From Actinomycetota bacterium (GTDB taxonomy: Bacteria; Actinomycetota; Thermoleophilia; Gaiellales; Gaiellaceae), in contig JACDER010000117.1 of NCBI GenBank assembly GCA_013816275.1, positions 1 to 5,725 on the forward strand: 5,725 nucleotides of DNA. The letters are read 5' to 3'. The stretch's first letter is position 1. Each line of letters begins with the position of its first letter. A program made the position numbers and the translations under genes. Positions 1 to 5,725 of this stretch are shown piece by piece. The notes below the pieces were generated by a model, which searched no databases, was not told where the DNA came from, and saw only the letters and a program-made list of their open reading frames with translations.

Positions 1-250
1 CGGGCTGACGGTCGCGCTCGACACGCGACTCGATCCGGAGCTCGAGCTCGAGGGCCGCGTGCTCGACCTGATCCACCACGTGAACACGTTGCGCAAGCAG
101 GAAGGCCTCGAGCTCACCGACCGGATCGTGCTCACGCTCCCGGCGGAGCAGGCCGACGTCCTCGAACACGCGGACTGGATCAAGCGCGAGACGCTCGCGG
201 TCCGCATCGAGACCGACTCGGTCGCGAGCCCGCAGATCGCGAAGGCGTGA
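1..250 (+). CDS. ileS: Isoleucyl-tRNA synthetase, C-terminal end (5'-truncated by window edge)
   Basis: The reading frame is open from base 2 to a TGA stop at 248-250, giving the last 82 residues of a larger protein. The fragment contains VALDTRLDPEL, a helix with HHVNTLRKQEGLELTDRI, and a following strand IVLTLP. This matches the C-terminal appended domain of class I IleS, especially the long (type 2, eukaryote-like) form, where the family pattern is roughly VALDT..L..EL..EG...L...V..LRK..GLE..DRI. The full enzyme charges tRNA-Ile with isoleucine in the cytoplasm; its catalytic HIGH and KMSKS motifs would lie upstream, outside this window. The GTG at 59 is an internal codon, because the frame and the conserved sequence continue upstream of it. 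The gene converges on ispH with one base between the two stop codons. ValS or LeuS is less likely because the tail signature is IleS-like. Confidence 0.82.
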   Translation, partial: GLTVALDTRLDPELELEGRVLDLIHHVNTLRKQEGLELTDRIVLTLPAEQADVLEHADWIKRETLAVRIETDSVASPQIAKA

Positions 251-251
251 C

Positions 252-1214
252 CTAGCTGCTCTGAGCGTCCGCGAGCTGAAGCTCGCGGCGGAGCTCGACG
301 GGGAGGCGGAAGGTGATGTCCTCGCGGACGTCAAGCTCGTAGGGCTTGATGTCGTCGATGCCGCGCTCGCGGAACCAGTCGACCACGCGGACGACGAGCC
401 GCTCCGGCGCCGACGCCCCGGAGGTGATCCCGACCGTCTCGACGCCCTCCAGCCAGGCCTCGTCGATCTCGCTCTCGTCCTCGATCAGGTGTGACTGGAC
501 GCCGTTCGCGCGGGCGACCTCGACCAGCCGGTTCGAGTTCGAGCTGTTCTTCGAGCCGATCACGAGCAGGAGGTCGACGAGGGGCAGCATCTCCTTGACC
601 GCCCACTGCCGGTTGGAGGTCGCGTAGCAGATGTCCTCCTTCTTCGGCGCGTAGATGTGCGGGAAGCGCCGGCGGAGGACGGCGATGATCTCCTGCGTCT
701 CGTCCACGGACAGCGTCGTCTGCGTGATGTAGGCGAGCTTCGCGTCCGCGGGGAGCTCAAGCGCCTCCGCGTCCTCGATCGACTCGACCAGGATGATCGA
801 CTCGGGCGCCTCGCCCATCGTCCCCTCGATCTCCTCGTGGCCCTCGTGGCCGATCAGGACGATCGTGTACCCCGCGGCCGCGTAGCGCCGGGCCTGCACG
901 TGCACCTTCGTCACGAGCGGACAGGTCGCGTCGATCGTGTGATGGCCGCGCGCGGCGGCGTTCTCGTACACGGACGGCGCGACGCCGTGGGCCGAGAAGA
1001 CGAGCGTCGACCCGTGCGGGACCTCCTCCTCGCTGTCCACGAAGATCGCGCCGCGCTCCTCGAGCTCGTGTACGACGTGTGCGTTGTGGACGATCTGCTT
1101 GCGCACGTACACGGGCGCGCCGTAGAGCTCGAGCGCCTGCTCGACCGTGTCCACGGCTCGTTCGACGCCCGCGCAATAGCCGCGCGGCGAGGCTAGGAGG
1201 ACTCGTTTGACCAC
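252..1214 (-). CDS. ispH: 4-hydroxy-3-methylbut-2-enyl diphosphate reductase (IspH/LytB)
   Basis: This is a complete 320-residue cytoplasmic iron-sulfur enzyme. It performs the last step of the non-mevalonate (DXP/MEP) pathway, reducing HMBPP to isopentenyl and dimethylallyl diphosphate. The three cluster-ligand cysteines are present: C14 in GYCAGV, C98 in DATCPL and C196 in DICYATSNRQ. The substrate-pocket residues known from the E. coli enzyme also align: H43 (IVHN), H76 (SAHG), H126 and E128 (GHEGHEEIEGTMG), T166 (TQTTLS), S224/S225/N226 (SKNSSNSNR) and S268 (SGASAP). The length is normal for the family. The start is a GTG at 1214-1212, giving MVKRVLLASPRGYCAG with the usual short lead to C14. 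No Shine-Dalgarno lies at a useful distance, but a TAnnnT hexamer ends six bases upstream of the GTG, so a leaderless transcript is possible. It is divergent from the sensor gene and convergent with ileS. No key residue is missing. Confidence 0.97.
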   Translation of the reverse strand: MVKRVLLASPRGYCAGVERAVDTVEQALELYGAPVYVRKQIVHNAHVVHELEERGAIFVDSEEEVPHGSTLVFSAHGVAPSVYENAAARGHHTIDATCPLVTKVHVQARRYAAAGYTIVLIGHEGHEEIEGTMGEAPESIILVESIEDAEALELPADAKLAYITQTTLSVDETQEIIAVLRRRFPHIYAPKKEDICYATSNRQWAVKEMLPLVDLLLVIGSKNSSNSNRLVEVARANGVQSHLIEDESEIDEAWLEGVETVGITSGASAPERLVVRVVDWFRERGIDDIKPYELDVREDITFRLPVELRRELQLADAQSS

Positions 1215-1220
1215 GGGCCC

Positions 1221-1226
1221 ATGTTA
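1221..1226 (-). promoter_or_regulatory. Putative -10 element of ispH (leaderless-type)
   Basis: Read on the minus strand, TAACAT fits the TAnnnT core of a sigma-70-family -10 box. It is followed by only six bases (GGGCCC) before the ispH GTG, so transcription would begin at or next to the start codon. Leaderless mRNAs with this geometry are common in actinobacteria. No convincing -35 hexamer is visible 16-18 bases upstream. The assignment rests on position and a short motif only. Confidence 0.4.
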
Positions 1227-1244
1227 CTCAGGTTCTCCGACGCC

Positions 1245-1250
1245 TATCCT
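1245..1250 (+). promoter_or_regulatory. Putative -10 element of the sensor-regulator operon
   Basis: TATCCT matches TAnnnT and ends ten bases before the ATG at 1261, placing a transcript start near 1256-1258 with a leader of only a few bases. The -35 region is poor; a weak candidate is TTACTC at 1224-1229 with a 15-base spacer. It would overlap the ispH -10 on the other strand, so the two divergent promoters would compete within 46 bp. The call rests on motif and position only. Confidence 0.3.
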
Positions 1251-1260
1251 TTGCGGAGCG

Positions 1261-4200
1261 ATGTCTGGGGAGACGCGAGCGATCGTTCTCAACGGCGTTC
1301 CTCTTGCCCTCGTGGCCGCCCTCTACACGGCCGTGGCGATGGCGCTCGGCCCGTCGATCTGGCGGGAGAGGCACCGCGTGAGCGCGCTCGGCCTTGCGTT
1401 CCTGTCCCTGTTCCCTGTCCTCGCCGTGCTGACGTCGCTGGTCGCCGGGTTCGTGCTCGTTCAGGGGGAGCCCTTCGGGGGCCACATCTGGGTCGGGCTC
1501 GGCGCGATCGTGCTGGCGGCGCTCCCTCCGCTCGCCGTGCTCGTCCAGGGAAGACGGGGAACCAGGCTGATCGGGGCGTGGGCGCGCTCGGGCGAGGTCG
1601 AGGCGCGCGCGGCATTTCTGGATCGCGAGCTCGACTCGGTGGCCGCGGTCTCGAATCAGCTCGCCCGGGCGCGCGAGCCCGTGGGTATCGCGCGGGTACT
1701 GCTCGGACAGGTCGCCTCCATGCTCGGCGTCGACCTCGCGTTGCTCGTGCGCGTGGATGAGATCGGGGGAGAGGCACGGGGGGTGCTCGGCCTGTCGGGT
1801 GGGAAGGAGCTCGACTGGGTTCGCTCCCTCCGCCTCGATCTGGCCGAGCCGTCGGGAATCGCGCAATCGGTTCGGGAGCGGCGGCCGATCGCGGTCGACG
1901 ATGCTGAGGCCTCGCCGATCGTCCACAAGGGCCTCGTGCAGCAGACCGGCGCCAAGAGCATCGTCTTCGTGCCGCTCCTGATCGGCCGAAAGCCAACCGG
2001 AGTCCTCGTCGCCGTGGACACGAGCCGGAACCGCACGTTCCAACGCGACGAGATCGCCGTGCTCCAGACGCTCGCAGCGGAAGGGGCGCTTGCCCTCGAC
2101 CGCGTACGCTTCGCCTCTGAGCTGGCAGAGGCTCTCGAGCGCGAGCGGATCGTCGCGCGAATCGCACGCAAGGTTCGTTCCGAGCTCGACCTCGACGCGG
2201 TCCTCGAGGTGGCCGTCAGCGAAACGGGTCGCGCGCTCGGCGTCTCCCGCTGCTTCATCCGTCTCGGCATGGCTGGAGAGGAAATGACGATCGGCGCGGA
2301 GTGGGACGACGTCGGCGTCGCGTCTGTCGGCCATCTCGCCGAGCGGCTTCCGGTGGCGAACCTCGCGATGCATCGCCGCGAGACGGTCGCGATCGCAGAC
2401 GGCGCCGTTGCGACTGAGCTGGACGTCCCCGAGCTCGGCGGACGTCAGGTGCTGCAGGAAATCGGGGCCCGCGCGGTGCTGGCGACGCCGATCGCGGTCT
2501 TCGACCGGATGATCGGCATCTTCGTTCTCCAGCGTCCCGAGCCCGGCCCCTGGCCCGAGGAGGAGATCAAGCTGGCGGAGGCCGTCGCGCGCGAGGTCGG
2601 TCTCGCCATGCACGCCGCCAGGCTGCTGCGCGAGAGCGAGGTACGGCTCGACCATCTCTCCACGCTGATCAAGGCGGCCCAGGTCGTTTCGGCCGAGCTC
2701 CGGCTGGAGACGGTGTTGCAGCGGCTCGTCCAGGAGGTGACGAGCCTCCTCGACGCGGATGCCGCGGACTGCTACCTGCACGACGTCGAGAAGGGCGTCA
2801 TCCGCTGCGCCGCCGTCCACGGTCTCGACGAGTCGATGGTCGGTTTCGAGGCCCCCCGCGACCGGGGGCTTGCGGGACTCGCCTTCCAGGAACGGCGATC
2901 CGTGGTGTCGCACGACTACGACCAGCTCGCCGAGGCCTTTCCGAATCCGGCCTACGAAGGCTTCCGGGCTGCGCTCGTCGCTCCGATGACGCTCGGCGAC
3001 GAGGTGCTCGGCGTCCTCGGCGTCGGGTCGCGCGACGAGTCCCGCCGCTTCGGTCAGGCGGACCGCGAGGCGATCGAGGCCTTCGCCGGGCTGGCGACAC
3101 TTGCGATCCGGCACGCCGCGAGCTTCGAAGACCGCGAGCGAAGGAGCCGGATCGAACGAGGCTTCTACCGGGTCGCTTCGGCTCTCGCGCAGCCCCTGTC
3201 CCTGGCCGAGACGGTCGACGCTGTCGCCCAGGCTGCCTGCGAGGCGCTCGGAGGGACGTTCGCCGCGGTGCTGATGCCCGGAGGAGGCGGCCTCACTCTG
3301 GCCGGGCGGCACGAGCTTCCGGACCGGGTGGCCGAAAGGGTTTCGGGCCTGCCTCCCGCGCTCGCGGACTGCAGCAGCCGGGGGCTCGTCGTCGCCGCGC
3401 CCGATGCGCGGTCGGACACGCGGCTCGACGACGACTGGCGCGCGCTCGTCCCGTCCCAGTTCCGCTCCCTGCTCGCTGTCCCCCTCGACGTGGGCGAGGA
3501 GCTCAACGGAGTCGCCCTCGTCTTCTTCGAAGACGAGCGCTCGTTCACCGACGACGATCTGGAGCTGGCCGGTCACCTCGCCGATGCGGCGAAGGGCGCC
3601 CTCGAGCGCGGTCGGCTGTTCGAGCGCGAGCGAAGCGCACGCCGGCTCTCTCAGCAGCTAGCCCGGATCGGAAGCTTTCTCGCTACCGAGCTCGACCCCG
3701 CGCGCGTGATCGAGGAGGTCGTGGGGGAGGCGCCCGAGCTCCTCGGCGCGGATGCGGCCGCGATTCGCCTGGTCGAAGGAGACGAGCTCGTCGTCGTTGC
3801 AGGGAGCGGGGACGGAGCGAAGGAGCAGCTCGGATCACGTTCGCCCTCGGGGGTCGGACTTGCGGGTGAGGTCACACAGCTCAGGGCGCCGGTGCGTGTC
3901 ACGGACGCGCACGCCGGCAGAGCCGCAGACCCGGACCCACTCCTCGCGAACGCATACGACGCCTACCTCGGAGTTCCCCTGTCGGGAGCCGAGGGGGCGC
4001 TGCTCGGCGTCCTCTCCGTGTACGCGCGCGGCGCGAGGCGCTGGCGCGACGACGAGGTCGAGGCGCTCGTCGCGCTGGCCAGTAACGCGTCAACCGCACT
4101 ATCGACCGCCGAGCTCTACCAGCGCGTGGCCGAGGAGAAGGAGCGGAGCGAGACGATCCTCGCGCATGTCGCGGACGGGATCGTCGCGGTCGACCGCGAG

Positions 4201-5187
4201 GGCTGCGTCGTGCTCTGGAACGAAGCCGCGTCGCAGATCACGGGGATCGACCGGCAGGACGTCCTCGGGCGAGATCCTGCCGAGGTGCTCAAGCGCTCGT
4301 TCACGGCGCCCGACAGTCACGGCGGTGGCCCGAGGATCCTGGCGATTCCGCGTGGGGAGGAGGAGGTCTGGCTGTCGCTGAGCGAGGCGGTGATGCGCGA
4401 TGCGACGGGCGCGGTCGCGGGCCGGATCTTCGCCTTCCGCGACGTCTCCGCTCAGCGCCTCGTCGAGCAGATGAAGTCCGACTTCGTGGCGACGGTCTCC
4501 CAGCAGCTCCGTGCTCCGCTGACCTCCATCTACGGCTTCGCCGAGACGCTGCTGCGCCACGATGTCCACTTCAGCGACGAGGAGCGGAGCACCTTCCTTC
4601 AATACGTCGCCTCGGAGTCTGAGAGGCTAACCGCGATCGTGGACACGCTCCTGAACGTCGCGCGCCTCGAGGCCGGTGACCTCCGGGTCGACCTCGCTCC
4701 CACCGATCTGCACACGCTCGTCGCCGACGTCGTCGCAACCGCCGATGCGACGGCGCTGAACGGTCACGAGTTCGTCCTCGAGTTGCCCGACGAGCCGCTC
4801 GTGGCACAGGCCGACGACGAGAAGCTTCGTCAGGCGCTCGTGAACCTAGTGGACAATGCGGTCAAGTACTCGCCCGGAGGGGGACGTGTAGTGATCTCCG
4901 TTCGGAGGAAGAACGAGACCGGGACGGTGGAGGTTGCAGTGACAGACGAAGGCGTGGGCATCCCACAAGCAGAGCAGGAGCTCATCTTCTCCAAGTTCTA
5001 TCGCCGTGCCGATCTCGCCGGCCAGGAGGGAATGGGAGCGGGCCTCGGCCTGTTCATCGCCGAGGGGCTCCTGTCGGCGATGGGCGGAAGCATCCGCGTC
5101 TCCTCGGTCGAGGGGCAGGGCTCGAGCTTCGCGTTCGAGCTCCCGCTCGCGCAGCCGGTCCGAGCTCCGGAGCTCATGTCGTCGTGA
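1261..5187 (+). CDS. Membrane-anchored multi-GAF/PAS histidine-kinase-like sensor lacking the phospho-accepting His
   Basis: This is a 1308-residue protein. Residues about 8-30, 41-67 and 75-97 are hydrophobic helices with very short loops and basic residues (RERHR, RRGTR) on the cytoplasmic sides. That predicts three transmembrane segments, N-terminus out, and no extracellular sensor domain. Five GAF-like domains follow at about 137-283, 307-455, 476-622, 642-785 and 808-953, linked by charged signalling helices, then a PAS domain at about 960-1064 (HVADGIVAVDREG, LWNEAA). A HisKA-like helical hairpin covers 1066-1136. The HATPase_c domain has its N box at N1195/N1199 (NLVDNAVKYS), G1 at D1229-G1233 (DEGVGIP), an F box (FSKFYR) and G2 at G1257-G1263 (GMGAGLGL). 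The H-box is SQQLRAPL, so Gln1081 replaces the expected His and E and T of the phosphatase motif are Q and A. Autokinase activity at that site is therefore not expected. ATG 1261 was chosen over TTG 1207, which would overlap ispH and add a non-hydrophobic lead. A GGAG sits only 2 bases upstream of the ATG. The stop overlaps the next gene's start. GAF ligands cannot be deduced. Confidence 0.9.
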   Translation: MSGETRAIVLNGVPLALVAALYTAVAMALGPSIWRERHRVSALGLAFLSLFPVLAVLTSLVAGFVLVQGEPFGGHIWVGLGAIVLAALPPLAVLVQGRRGTRLIGAWARSGEVEARAAFLDRELDSVAAVSNQLARAREPVGIARVLLGQVASMLGVDLALLVRVDEIGGEARGVLGLSGGKELDWVRSLRLDLAEPSGIAQSVRERRPIAVDDAEASPIVHKGLVQQTGAKSIVFVPLLIGRKPTGVLVAVDTSRNRTFQRDEIAVLQTLAAEGALALDRVRFASELAEALERERIVARIARKVRSELDLDAVLEVAVSETGRALGVSRCFIRLGMAGEEMTIGAEWDDVGVASVGHLAERLPVANLAMHRRETVAIADGAVATELDVPELGGRQVLQEIGARAVLATPIAVFDRMIGIFVLQRPEPGPWPEEEIKLAEAVAREVGLAMHAARLLRESEVRLDHLSTLIKAAQVVSAELRLETVLQRLVQEVTSLLDADAADCYLHDVEKGVIRCAAVHGLDESMVGFEAPRDRGLAGLAFQERRSVVSHDYDQLAEAFPNPAYEGFRAALVAPMTLGDEVLGVLGVGSRDESRRFGQADREAIEAFAGLATLAIRHAASFEDRERRSRIERGFYRVASALAQPLSLAETVDAVAQAACEALGGTFAAVLMPGGGGLTLAGRHELPDRVAERVSGLPPALADCSSRGLVVAAPDARSDTRLDDDWRALVPSQFRSLLAVPLDVGEELNGVALVFFEDERSFTDDDLELAGHLADAAKGALERGRLFERERSARRLSQQLARIGSFLATELDPARVIEEVVGEAPELLGADAAAIRLVEGDELVVVAGSGDGAKEQLGSRSPSGVGLAGEVTQLRAPVRVTDAHAGRAADPDPLLANAYDAYLGVPLSGAEGALLGVLSVYARGARRWRDDEVEALVALASNASTALSTAELYQRVAEEKERSETILAHVADGIVAVDREGCVVLWNEAASQITGIDRQDVLGRDPAEVLKRSFTAPDSHGGGPRILAIPRGEEEVWLSLSEAVMRDATGAVAGRIFAFRDVSAQRLVEQMKSDFVATVSQQLRAPLTSIYGFAETLLRHDVHFSDEERSTFLQYVASESERLTAIVDTLLNVARLEAGDLRVDLAPTDLHTLVADVVATADATALNGHEFVLELPDEPLVAQADDEKLRQALVNLVDNAVKYSPGGGRVVISVRRKNETGTVEVAVTDEGVGIPQAEQELIFSKFYRRADLAGQEGMGAGLGLFIAEGLLSAMGGSIRVSSVEGQGSSFAFELPLAQPVRAPELMSS
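5162..5175 (+). promoter_or_regulatory. Shine-Dalgarno of the response regulator inside a perfect palindrome
   Basis: GGAG at 5169-5172 lies 11 bases upstream of the GTG at 5184 and is the only plausible ribosome-binding site for the regulator. It sits in the perfect 14-base palindrome GAGCTCCGGAGCTC, which in RNA can fold as a 5-bp stem (GAGCT/AGCTC) with a CCGG loop, occluding part of the site. The stretch also encodes residues RAPEL near the sensor's C-terminus, so ribosomes finishing the sensor would open it. The sequence is certain; the regulatory reading is inference. Confidence 0.45.
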
Positions 5188-5621
5188 CGCGTGTCCTGAT
5201 CGTCGACGACGACGCTCCGATCCGGCTCCTCTGCCGGGTCAACCTCGAGGCCGAGGGAATGGAGGTGCTCGAGGCTGCCGACGGCGCAGACGGGCTGGAG
5301 AAGGCGCGCTCCTCGCTGCCTGACGTCGTATTGCTCGACGTGATGCTGCCGAAGCTCGACGGGTGGAGAGTCGCCGAGGCGCTGCTCGAAGATCCCAAGA
5401 CGGGCGAGATCCCGATCGTCTTCCTGACCGCCCGTGCAGAGCTGCGCGACCAGGCTCGGGGCCTCGAGATCGGCGGGATCGAGTACATCACGAAGCCGTT
5501 CAACCCGGTGGAGCTCGCGGACCTGATCCGAGAGCTGCTCGATCGCGTCAATCGCGGAGAGCGCACGAGCCTGCGCAAGGAGAAGCTCGAGCGGCTCCGC
5601 AACCTGACCAACGGAATCTAG
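5184..5621 (+). CDS. Single-domain (CheY-like) response regulator
   Basis: This is a 145-residue cytoplasmic receiver protein with no output domain. The acidic pocket is D8/D9 (VLIVDDD) and the phospho-acceptor is D52 (LLDVMLP). T82 (FLTAR), Y101 and K104 (YITKPF) lie at exactly the spacing from D52 seen in CheY (Asp57, Thr87, Tyr106, Lys109), so all catalytic and switch residues appear intact. After the receiver fold (about residues 2-120) there is a 25-residue, highly charged, probably helical tail (RGERTSLRKEKLERLRN) that is too short for a DNA-binding domain. The GTG start shares the sequence GTGA with the sensor's TGA stop (4-base overlap), a classic sign of translational coupling. It is presumably the partner of the upstream sensor. 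Because that sensor lacks its His, the phosphate may come from another kinase or phosphotransfer protein. Output is likely by protein-protein contact. Confidence 0.93.
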   Translation: MTRVLIVDDDAPIRLLCRVNLEAEGMEVLEAADGADGLEKARSSLPDVVLLDVMLPKLDGWRVAEALLEDPKTGEIPIVFLTARAELRDQARGLEIGGIEYITKPFNPVELADLIRELLDRVNRGERTSLRKEKLERLRNLTNGI

Positions 5622-5623
5622 AT

Positions 5624-5725
5624 CTAGTACACCGTCCGGCGAATACGGCGCGCTCCAGCGGCTGCAAAGCCGCGCCGGGCGGCGTCCTCAGTCGCGCCCG
5701 TATGCCAGGCATACGAGCGCTCCGC
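5624..5725 (-). CDS. Possible C-terminal end of an unidentified convergent gene (truncated by window edge)
   Basis: On the minus strand a frame is open from the window edge (base 5725) to a TAG stop at 5626-5624, giving 33 residues ending in ARRIRRTVY and including SYAWHTGATEDAARRGF. If real, its stop lies two bases from the regulator's stop, mirroring the tight convergent ileS/ispH junction. Against it, G+C is about equal at all three codon positions of this frame, unlike the strong third-position bias elsewhere. Several other frames are also open over this short GC-rich stretch. I do not recognise the family. The alternative is a non-coding, hairpin-rich 3' flank. Confidence 0.3.
   Translation of the reverse strand, partial: AERSYAWHTGATEDAARRGFAAAGARRIRRTVY
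5658..5673 (+). terminator. Hairpin downstream of the regulator, possible U-less terminator
   Basis: GCGGCT and AGCCGC form a perfect 6-bp stem closed by a GCAA (GNRA-type) tetraloop, 36 bases after the regulator's stop. No T-run follows, so it is not a canonical intrinsic terminator, although hairpins without a U-tract are often proposed as terminators in high-GC actinobacteria. It lies inside the possible minus-strand coding fragment, which weakens the call. Confidence 0.3.
5699..5715. repeat. 17-bp palindrome (8-bp arms, 1-bp centre)
   Basis: CGTATGCC and GGCATACG are exact inverted repeats around a single central A. It is the longest perfect inverted repeat noticed in the 3' flank. It could be an operator-like site, the upper part of a stem, or chance within a coding tail; nothing adjacent decides between these. 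Confidence 0.35.

Noticed and set aside
657..1196. 179-residue plus-strand frame opposite ispH
   Set aside because: It is a shadow of a strongly conserved ispH; its translation is Arg/Asp/Leu-rich with no motif.
1207..1260. Longer sensor form starting at TTG 1207 (18 extra residues)
   Set aside because: It would overlap the ispH start by 8 bases, run through both putative promoters, and add a lead that does not resemble a signal or helix. ATG 1261 immediately precedes the first membrane segment.
2686..3126. Third GAF domain as a bilin (phytochrome-like) photosensor because of Cys504 and Cys516
   Set aside because: The expected motif around a chromophore-binding Cys (Cys followed by His in the usual context) is absent, so no chromophore can be supported.
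1228..3576. 782-residue open frame antisense to the sensor gene
   Set aside because: It mirrors the sensor's codon bias (few A/T-ending codons means few reverse stops). The translation is low-complexity and charged with no recognisable fold, while the sense strand has clear domains.
4558..4572. His1100 and His1103 as substitute phospho-acceptors
   Set aside because: They lie at the turn between the two dimerisation helices, about 20 residues past the H-box, in a position not known to receive phosphate in HisKA proteins.
5657..5674. CTGCAAA resembling the anticodon loop of tRNA-Cys
   Set aside because: A 5-bp anticodon stem cannot pair around a 7-base loop in this register, and there is no D-arm, GTTCRA T-loop or acceptor stem at the right distances.

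Overview
The window is high-GC, almost entirely coding DNA, with strong G/C preference at third codon positions. It carries a C-terminal piece of an isoleucyl-tRNA synthetase, a complete DXP-pathway gene (ispH) and a very large multi-GAF membrane sensor. This suggests a bacterial chromosome, most likely an actinobacterium and plausibly of the Thermoleophilia type (Gaiellales/Solirubrobacterales-like). The lineage is inferred from base composition and protein style and was not tested by a search. No mobile element, CRISPR array, convincing tRNA or other RNA gene was seen.

Layout. Positions 1-250 (+) are the 3' end of ileS. Its stop lies 1 nt from the stop of the convergent ispH (252-1214, -). 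A 46-bp divergent gap (1215-1260) separates ispH from a 1308-residue sensor protein (1261-5187, +). The sensor overlaps by 4 nt a 145-residue receiver-only response regulator (5184-5621, +). The last 104 bp hold several hairpin-forming stretches and perhaps the C-terminal end of an unidentified convergent gene on the minus strand.

How the genes fit together. ileS and ispH are housekeeping genes. The sensor and regulator form a tightly coupled two-gene unit that looks like a two-component system: three membrane helices, five tandem GAF domains, one PAS domain, a HisKA-like dimerisation helix pair, an HATPase_c domain, then a CheY-like receiver.

The most notable observation is that the sensor's H-box reads SQQLRAPL where SHELRTPL is expected. 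The phospho-accepting His is Gln, and both residues of the adjacent phosphatase motif (E and T/N) are also replaced. The ATP-binding N, G1, F and G2 boxes are intact, and the partner receiver keeps all its catalytic residues. The pair therefore probably does not signal by ordinary His-to-Asp transfer from this protein. A DivL-like regulatory pseudokinase, or a receiver fed by another kinase, is a reasonable hypothesis.
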